This document shows positions 59,501-64,000 of a stretch of 64,000 bases of DNA, in pieces. The translations under genes were made by a program, and so were the position numbers. The notes beneath the pieces are model-generated. The model was not told where the DNA came from and searched no databases. It saw only the letters and a list, made by a program, of their open reading frames with translations. The stretch spans positions 17,158,980-17,222,979 of the forward strand of contig CM051034.1 in assembly GCA_027627225.1 (NCBI GenBank). The letters are read 5' to 3'. Within the stretch, counting starts at the first letter, position 1. Each line of letters begins with the position of its first letter. The stretch comes from Congeria kusceri (Eukaryota > Mollusca > Bivalvia > Myida > Dreissenidae).

Positions 59501-62500
59501 ACTCTGACGGACCTCGAGAAGGAATGGCTTGATCCCAGTTTTCACACTCTCTGGAAATCCAGAAAACCCTCAAGTACGTAGGAACAGGCCCGGTGATACC
59601 TGCTTTATCTGTTAATTATGCCCCCCATCAAAGATGGGGGTGTATATTGGTTTGATAATGTCGGTCAATCTGCCTGTCGGTAGACCACTTTTGTTTCTAC
59701 TAAATTCAACAATTTTCATCTGATCTTCACCAAACTTCATGAAAATGTTTGTTAGCATAATTTTTAGGTCAGGTTCGATAATTAGCTAAATCGCCCCAGG
59801 AATTGTTGAGTTATGACCCTTGAGTTATTTGAAATTGGGCTTTTTAGGCATTTCCGCTCTCTTAGTCCAAAAGTTTTCATTCAATCTTAACCAAACGTCA
59901 TGAAATTGTTTGTTATAATAATATCTATGTCAGGTTCAATAATCACCCAAATTGCTCCAGGAATTGTGGAGTTATTGTCCTTTAATTATCTGAAATTGGC
60001 CTTTTTAGCCATTTCCGCTCTCTAAGTACAATTGGTCTTCATCTGATCTTCACCAAACTTCATGAAAATGTTTGTAATAATAATATCTCGGTCAAGTTCA
60101 ATAATCAGCCAAATCGCCCCAGGAATTGTGGAGTTATGGCCCTTGAATTGTCTAAAATAGGCCTTGTTTCCATTCTTTAAGTCCAACAGTTCATAGCGGA
60201 TCTTCACCAAACTTGGTGAAAATCTTTGTGGGCTTATTATCTCGATTAATTTCGATAATCATCCAAATCGTCTAAGTAACTGGAGTTATGGCCCTTGATT
60301 AATTAAAATTAGCCTTTTTAGCTATTTTGACCTAGGTTGGGCATAAATGTTTTAAAAAATAGCTCTTGTTGTTTATAGCATTGTTTTTCTTTCTCATTTC
60401 AGGTTAATAGCAATTTTCTGATGCTTTGGAGTGGTATAAATTAAATTAATGTCGCAAGTTGCTTTATAAAACATAATGAATACTGCTGGCAAATACAATT
60501 GCTAATGTAAAAGATTACCATGGGTTCTAAAATATGGTCCTGTTTCATCCTCAAAATGATGTGAAACCTGACAGGCTCTGTATGACAAAAAGTATGGATG
60601 TCAGACATTATTTTAACGTGAATCACAAACACATTGTGCGTTAATAATCCTTATTACAGCGAGTGAATTATAGTATTACTCTTGTGAACACTTCTAGGGA
60701 CAATTATACATCCAAATTGTCATACTGGTCAATTCATGTTTGAACATCATTTGCAACACTGTGTCTAAAAGGTCAGTGTAAGGTTTCCATAGTCTGTTTT
60801 ACCTTATTTTAAGATGTAGAGAAAATTGATGTGTCTTACCAGTCTTCAAAAATTTTCTTGAAAAAGTAATACCTGTGCATAATACATTTGCTTTACATGT
60901 ACGTGACGCGGGTCATGGAAAAACTGGGCTTAATGAATGCTAATCCGGGATGGCACTCTCCGCCTTCAGAAGATACTTCTGTGAAACAGAAAATACCATT
61001 AAAAACGTAAAGTGTTGTCCTGGATTAGCCTGTGCGGACTGCACAGGCTAATCTGGGACGACACTTGAAGCACATGCGTTTAGCCCGGTTTTCCCACTAC
61101 ACACCCGATATGTCTTTTCAGGCACTCAGCGTAAGCCGTGCAGTTTCTACCTGGAAGGCAACTGTCGTCGTGCGGACTGCAAGTTTGCCCACGATATCTC
61201 CAACATCACGTGCAGGTTCTGGGAGGAAGGGGGCTGCTTCAAGGGGCCCCTCTGCCCCTTCCTGCATGGCTATCCAAGGTAATTGGATGATCAGGGGCCA
61301 TATTCCAGAAATATCTTAAGTTTATGTTAACACAGTTTTACTTTAGTTCCAATTTTTGGTAGGTAATATTTTAAAAAACTACATATAAATTAATTATTCC
61401 AAATATAGTTCGGTAAATAGTAGTTAATAATAAGTTGATAATTAGTGAACATTTAGAAGAATTTCATGCATACATGGAATAAAATGCTTTAGGAAAATGA
61501 CTATTTTAAGGCTAAGGATAAGATTTCACTTAAGATTTTTCTGCAATACGACCACAGGGGTGATTTCTACAAAAATCCTTGAAGGAAAATCTTAACCTCT
61601 AGTCATATTTAAGTGAAAGTTTCAAATAAAATTTTAATTCTGAACATCAATTATTACTTTGTGAAAAATGGTAAACTATGACAAGAATGTTGATTCTCTA
61701 GCAGATTAAAACCATTTAATAAACTTAAAATGAATCAGCTACCAGCTTTCAAGGAATTTTACAATTTTAATAAATTTCAGTCAGTATAATGTATACTGTG
61801 CGGATAAGGATCTGTTGGGTTAAATATGCCAGAGATACCAATTAACGGTTGCTGAGCCTGAGGTGGCTGTTGGGTCAAGGTTGCACACCACACTTTTCTA
61901 TTTTCGAATACCATAGTTTGTACACTAATAGTCATTAGTGCTTAAAATTGCTGCATATGTTTAAAACTACAAATTGACAAATCTGCATAGTGCAATATTT
62001 GAATAATTACATGGGTGAAAGTTTTCCGGATTTATCCGGAAGTTCCGGATTCTCCCGATCGCTAGAGACCATTTTTCTAAATCGTGTAAATCCGGTGAGT
62101 TTTTTTCGGGGGGTGGGGGGTACGGTACGGGTCTCATTTCGTTCCTTATGTACTGATTACTAAAACAAAATTCTTATTTTTATGCACAATCTATTTTTAG
62201 CGGTGTGTTTCTTCGCGAACAGGTGGTTCTTTACGGACATTCACGAATATACGTTCGTTTTTGTCCGTTCCAAAACATAATTCAATATTTACGCAGGCAA
62301 ATATATACCGATATTTACCGAATAACATCGTAACATATCGGGGGGATAAATGGTTTCCCAGATGTCTCGAGTTTTTATACAAGGGTTTTCATTGGCTTAT
62401 TTTCTTCAATCATCCAATGAAATATCGGGTTATAAAAGTCTGGTAACAACAAAGAAAACACACACACAAAAAGATGAACAAAAGATTTTGACAAACAGCA

Positions 62501-63810
62501 GCGTGTAAACAAAGAAAATGAAGTTTCTACCTGAGGGATTCAACACAAAAGAATTAGAAAAGACCGTGAAAAACAAATGGCGATGTGAATGGTTAAATGA
62601 AGTGGACAGCAATGGGGACAAATGGGGAAATTGGTTACGAAAACCGATACTGCTGGTGTCGCTTTCTGTGAGTTTTGTGGAAAAACATTGAAGTATGCGT
62701 CGAGTGGGAAGAAAGGAATAAAAATTCACTCTGGCGAACCAAATCATCTGAAAAGTAACTTTTTTTGGTTTGAATTAAAAAGTTTTATACATAGGAATAT
62801 AAGCTTTTCAAGCTGTGCAAATAAGCTAGATTCCAGGAGCTTCCGGGGGCCTCCGGCCCCCTGGTCAGGGCATTGCCCTGAACCCACCGGGGGCCCTGCG
62901 GCCCCCTGGCCCCCAGATATTTTTTTCAGGATTTTGGATTTTCCTAACTTTCACCCATGTAATTAGGATTAAAGACAAAATTAACAGAAGACTTAGTGCA
63001 TTATCGATAGCTGAATAAAAACAAATGCAATTGAAATTCGACATCTACACATTGATTGTTTCTGAATTTATCTGAGAGCAATAGTAAAAATAATCAGTTA
63101 CTGAACTTTGGTTTGTCAAACTCAAATATTTAACAGTTCCTAATATGTAAAAGTGGAAAAGAATTTCTAACTGCTTACGTTATAATAAGATGTTTATAAA
63201 TCTTTCGTTCTTATTTTAAGTAAAATATTCATGGTAATCACAAACTTTAAACACAAATCCTCTGTTATGGTTTTCTGTACTAAGGCGTAAAAAAAAATAT
63301 TTTTGTTTCAGGTTACCCGACCTTCCCTAAAAAAATGCCCCGACCCTAGAACAATTTTTATTGAGTTTGTCAGATATTTTTTTGTCTTGTTTACCTTTTT
63401 CCAACAATTAAATGTTTTTGGATAAATAAGTATTTTGTTTTGATAGCATCCACTTCAAAAGAATGTTTAAGGATATTACCGATACATTTTTAAATTTCAT
63501 TTAGTTTTAGAATCTTAAGGTTGACCAATTATGAAAAAATAAATAAAAAAATCCCTACCTACACAAATTTTTTTGGGCATGTAACCTCAAACAAACATTT
63601 TTTTGTTACGCAGAACTAGAAATTTAATACTTACTTTTTGGTCGTGTCAGTTTAATTTCAAATGACTTCCAAAAAAATAAGTTTTGCTGTTTGACCTTTA
63701 GGGAATCAAGTCCTGTGGATGGTGACCTAGTGACCTCAGAGTGTGACCTTGACAGAGCCAAGTTTGACCTCAACAATGAAGAATTCCCTGAATTGTCACT
63801 CACTGTCAAG
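44350..63810 (+). CDS. KIAA0232: KIAA0232 homologue with C-terminal tandem CCCH zinc fingers (3' end outside window)
   Basis: Joined exons: 44350-44502, 45331-45489, 50218-50281, 51660-51747, 54690-57912, 59447-59573, 61122-61278, 63702-63810. All are GT-AG and in phase, 4080 nt (1360 codons), open at the right edge. Marks shared with vertebrate KIAA0232 in the same order: WFRQELEQRGVDSLIYARYI (N-terminal helical domain, also CCDC43-like), SGIETLVEELCSKLKD, YYAAFPAL, EIWYTQPIGAIL (about 395), SPKTHFRPITPS (about 834) and KSIQTGESFD (about 903). The single 3.2-kb exon also fits. Function is unknown in any species I recall. The two CCCH fingers near 1275-1320 suggest RNA binding; I do not recall them in the human protein. 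Confidence 0.88.
44503..45330. other. KIAA0232 intron with an AGCCA repeat remnant
   Basis: The end (45175-45305) has AATTTGTAGCCATCGGCTAA then TTTGGCTATTGGCAGAATGA; a related stretch lies at 49975-50115 (TTTTAGCCCTGGGCTAATAA). Probably a shared repeat element. Confidence 0.45.
45331..45489 (+). CDS. KIAA0232: KIAA0232 homologue, coding exon 2
   Basis: 159 bases with acceptor CCCTAG and donor GTACAT. It encodes DDEAIEELDFDLDALC, a Lys/Arg-rich linker and KKLAAVHCLTAVSDE, which matches human KKQAAVQCLRSASDE. Phase 0 on both sides. Confidence 0.9.
45570..45825 (+). repeat. 63-bp minisatellite, four units
   Basis: Units of GATCCTTTTCCCGAGTATAG then AGATAGGTTATTTTATCTTT, repeated four times. 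A second small repeat of CAAGGTCAA / GACCTAGATTTTAGGTCAAT follows to about 45990. Confidence 0.9.
45990..46496. other. KIAA0232 intron sequence without recognised content
   Basis: AT-rich. Nothing recognised. Confidence 0.35.
46497..48960 (+). mobile_element. 2.4-kb element with tandem repeats (CCCCTACCGGTGTTTCACCG type)
   Basis: Starts CCCCTACCGGTGTTTCACCG and ends near GTTTTCACGGGTAGGGGACT, giving inverted ends GTCCCCTACC / GGTAGGGGAC. Several ~270-bp internal repeats with GTCTGTCTGTCC, AGTACTGAAGATACTTTGAT and CACCAGAGGTCAAAGGTCAC. The interior 46760-47690 differs and may be a nested element. Confidence 0.78.
48961..50215. other. KIAA0232 intron sequence, mostly unassigned
   Basis: AT-rich. 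GCGTGAAACTACTGTGTCTG and GATACAATAGTTTCACGCTC (50133-50190) form an inverted repeat shortly before the exon 3 acceptor. Otherwise nothing recognised. Confidence 0.4.
50218..50281 (+). CDS. KIAA0232: KIAA0232 homologue, coding exon 3
   Basis: 64 bases with acceptor CTTCAG and donor GTAAGT. It encodes KSGIETLVEELCSKLKDSEI; the human protein has SSGIETLVEELCSRLKD at this point. This is the clearest single match identifying the gene. Confidence 0.92.
50331..50573. mobile_element. Foldback MITE, copy 6 (GGATTAGCCTGTGC family)
   Basis: Full-length copy 50 bases after the donor of KIAA0232 coding exon 3. Confidence 0.9.
50655..51195 (+). mobile_element. GTAGGCAATGGCAAACAAA element, copy 2
   Basis: Inverted ends: AGTTTGTTTGCCATTGTCTA near the left, TAGGCAATGGCAAACAAACA near the right, then AAGGTTGGCCT. 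Carries an ACCTACC string on both sides. Confidence 0.75.
51339..51600. mobile_element. Foldback MITE, copy 7 (GGATTAGCCTGTGC family)
   Basis: Full-length copy ending about 60 bases before the acceptor of KIAA0232 coding exon 4. Confidence 0.9.
51660..51747 (+). CDS. KIAA0232: KIAA0232 homologue, coding exon 4
   Basis: 88 bases with acceptor ATTTCAG and donor GTATGC. It encodes a Ser-rich linker (ASASPVLKSRSCTSEDSDDS). Phase joins both neighbours and completes RYYAAFPAL across the next junction. Confidence 0.82.
52467..53401. mobile_element. Nested element with TGTCCGGTAATCTTGCGC ends
   Basis: GTCCGGTAATCTTGCGC occurs twice in tandem at the left (52467-52502) and twice in reverse orientation (53184-53203 and 53383-53401). 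The interior is AT-rich and non-coding. Confidence 0.75.
53833..53960 (-). pseudogene. C-terminal remnant of a transposase-like protein
   Basis: The minus-strand frame ends VAQLTAAGVRRKRRINSLN, then DDDDDEFEGFGPEDIQCAYD and a stop at 53833. The acidic run and EFEGFGPED motif look like a transposase C-terminus. Only this tail remains, inside the TIR-bounded element. The superfamily is not assigned. Confidence 0.5.
54690..57912 (+). CDS. KIAA0232: KIAA0232 homologue, 3.2-kb exon 5
   Basis: 3223 open bases with acceptor TTTGCAG and donor GTATAT, residues about 155-1229. It starts YYAAFPALHGG, followed by a basic Ser/Arg/Lys stretch (RKSHSRPHKENWSRSNSKSR), then mostly acidic, Ser-rich, low-order sequence. 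Conserved islands are EIWYTQPIGAIL, SPKTHFRPITPS and KSIQTGESFD. Reading past the donor ends at TAG 57967-57969, so intron retention would remove the zinc fingers. Confidence 0.95.
58185..58705. mobile_element. TTTATAAAGAT-type MITE split by foldback MITE copy 8
   Basis: Left end GTGCCCATTATTTATAAAGA (duplicated in tandem), right end TCTTTATATATACCAGCCCT. The foldback MITE (58393-58633) lies in between. Confidence 0.65.
58393..58633. mobile_element. Foldback MITE, copy 8 (GGATTAGCCTGTGC family)
   Basis: Full-length copy nested inside a TTATAAA-type element (about 58185-58705). Confidence 0.9.
58706..58964. mobile_element. Small MITE with GGGCTCATATCCATAAAGAT end
   Basis: Left GGGCTCATATCCATAAAGAT, right AAGCTTAATGAAAACAGGCC, the same general type as 23651-23912. 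Borders approximate. Confidence 0.55.
58999..59225. mobile_element. Foldback MITE, copy 9 (GGATTAGCCTGTGC family)
   Basis: Copy with outer ends ATATGAGGCGTGTCGTGGG / CCCACGACATGCCTCATAT, which define the terminal inverted repeat of this family. One inner arm is deleted. Confidence 0.9.
59447..59573 (+). CDS. KIAA0232: KIAA0232 homologue, coding exon 6
   Basis: 127 bases with acceptor GTTCAG and donor AGTACG. It encodes DKKSYGSFDLAPMPDDA and LEKEWLDPSFHTLWKSRKPS (residues 1230-1271). Phase fits exon 5 and the zinc-finger exon. Confidence 0.85.
59617..60370 (+). mobile_element. Element starting TTATGCCCCCCATCAAAGAT, copy 2
   Basis: Same family in full, with about four internal repeats, ending near AAAAATAGCTCTTGTTG. 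Begins about 45 bases after the coding exon 6 donor. Confidence 0.85.
60371..60901. other. KIAA0232 intron sequence without recognised content
   Basis: AT-rich. Nothing recognised. Confidence 0.35.
60902..61110. mobile_element. Foldback MITE, copy 10, next to the zinc-finger exon
   Basis: Shortened copy whose right end stops 11 bases before the acceptor of the CCCH exon (exon start 61122). Confidence 0.88.
61122..61278 (+). CDS. KIAA0232: KIAA0232 homologue, CCCH zinc-finger exon
   Basis: 157 bases with acceptor TTTTCAG and donor GTAATT. It encodes two CCCH fingers: CSFYLEGNCRRADCKFAH (C-x7-C-x4-C-x3-H) and CRFWEEGGCFKGPLCPFLH (C-x7-C-x5-C-x3-H), separated by DISNIT. Such fingers usually bind single-stranded RNA. 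A foldback MITE ends about 11 bases before the acceptor AG. Confidence 0.92.
61293..61558. mobile_element. Small MITE with GGCCATATTCCAGAAATATC ends
   Basis: Left GGGCCATATTCCAGAAATAT then CTTAAGT, right ACTTAAGATTTTTCTGCAAT then ACGACC; inverted with a few mismatches. Starts 15 bases after the CCCH exon donor. Confidence 0.75.
61559..62007. other. KIAA0232 intron sequence without recognised content
   Basis: AT-rich. Nothing recognised. Confidence 0.35.
62008..62966 (+). mobile_element. 960-bp DNA transposon with TTACATGGGTGAAAGTTTTC ends
   Basis: Inverted ends ATTACATGGGTGAAAGTT / AACTTTCACCCATGTAAT. Inside are a transposase N-terminal remnant (62518-62755) and a GC-rich palindromic stretch (GGGGGCCTCCGGCCCCCTGG at about 62846). 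Confidence 0.83.
62518..62755 (+). pseudogene. Frameshifted transposase N-terminal zinc-finger remnant
   Basis: Frame 1 from ATG 62518 (MKFLPEGFNTKELEKTVKNK, WRCEWLNEVD) runs into a second frame (TDTAGVAFCEFCGKTLKYAS, HSGEPNHLKS) near 62640. The C-x2-C then H-x5-H spacing resembles the finger at the start of some hAT-like proteins; that family link is tentative. Confidence 0.6.
62967..63281. other. KIAA0232 intron sequence without recognised content
   Basis: AT-rich. Nothing recognised. Confidence 0.3.
63282..63613 (+). mobile_element. MITE with AAGGCGTAAAAAAAATATTTTTG ends, copy 3
   Basis: Third copy, ending about 90 bases before the last KIAA0232 exon in the window. Confidence 0.82.
63702..63810 (+). 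CDS. KIAA0232: KIAA0232 homologue, last exon in window
   Basis: 109 bases with acceptor CTTTAG and donor GTAAGA. It encodes ESSPVDGDLVTSECDLD and FDLNNEEFPELSLTVK. The EEFPEL motif is of a short-linear-motif type seen near CCCH fingers in other RNA-binding proteins; it does not fit the spacing of a canonical PAM2 motif. The gene continues beyond the window. Confidence 0.85.
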
Positions 63811-63831
63811 GTAAGAATGTCAAACTAGTTA

Positions 63832-64000
63832 ACTCAGGGTTCGTACGGATCTGGAAAAGTCATGGAAAATGGGCTTTGTCAGGAAAAATCAGGGAATCAT
63901 GATAATTTGGCTTTTATCATGGATAAATCATGGAATTTTCAAGTCATGGAAAGTTAAAATTCCATGAATATGCCATTAAGTGCATGAAAATGATAAAATC
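63832..64000 (+). repeat. GGGTTCGTACGGATCTGGAA repeat, cut by window edge
   Basis: Sequence rich in TCATGGAAA and ATCATGGAATTTTCAAG after GGGTTCGTACGGATCTGGAA, of the type of a short interspersed repeat common in animal genomes. It continues outside. Confidence 0.5.

Noticed and set aside
63702..63810. PAM2 motif in the last exon
   Set aside because: FDLNNEEFPEL has Leu-Asn and Glu-Phe-Pro, but the spacing is shorter than the canonical L-N-x2-A-x-E-F-x-P pattern.

Overview
The window is intron-rich animal nuclear DNA, most likely from a heterodont bivalve mollusc. The repeat families (short foldback elements, tRNA-derived SINEs, elements with internal tandem repeats) look to me like those of dreissenid and other heterodont clams. 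That species guess is recall, not a search. No bacterial, organellar or CRISPR-like content was seen. Nearly all protein-coding content falls into two multi-exon genes on the + strand, which I rebuilt exon by exon from GT-AG junctions with continuous phase.

Gene 1 (CDS 1411-30795, 16 exons, 1168 codons plus stop) is the mitochondrial RNA helicase SUPV3L1/SUV3. It has a basic N-terminus, Walker A (GPTNSGKT), [15 protein letters not shown] and QIAGRAGRY motifs and the conserved C-terminal SUV3 region. The last two exons add roughly 430-490 mostly disordered residues compared with the human protein (786 aa). Poly(A) signals lie at 31138 and 31180 and are tandemly duplicated just downstream.

Gene 2 (CDS from 44350 and running off the right edge, at least 8 coding exons, 1360 codons seen) is a KIAA0232 homologue with one very large exon (54690-57912). 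Unlike the human protein as I remember it, it carries two CCCH zinc fingers near residues 1275-1320. A possible 5' UTR exon lies at 39621-39780. The space between the genes (about 31.3-40.4 kb) is made of transposon remnants and unassigned DNA.

The most striking signal is a recurring pattern of duplicated splice sites. (1) At 40.4-44.4 kb the branch point, polypyrimidine tract, AG and first 65 bases of the first recognised KIAA0232 coding exon are repeated about 45 times as an 88-bp unit. (2) At 27.7-28.2 kb the last bases of SUPV3L1 exon 14 plus its GT donor are repeated about 13 times as 33- and 39-bp units. (3) At 5.4-6.3 kb the acceptor of SUPV3L1 exon 4 is surrounded by about 20 decayed copies of itself. 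(4) At 23.6 kb the acceptor and first ~40 bases of exon 11 are duplicated upstream. Four independent cases in two neighbouring genes suggest that exon-intron borders here seed tandem repeats.

The rest is transposable-element sequence: ten copies of a 135-260 bp foldback MITE, three copies of a tRNA-derived SINE plus one different tRNA-like SINE, several MITE families with clear terminal inverted repeats, long non-autonomous elements with internal tandem repeats, and two decayed transposase coding remnants. Several elements end within 10-30 bp of a 3' splice site.
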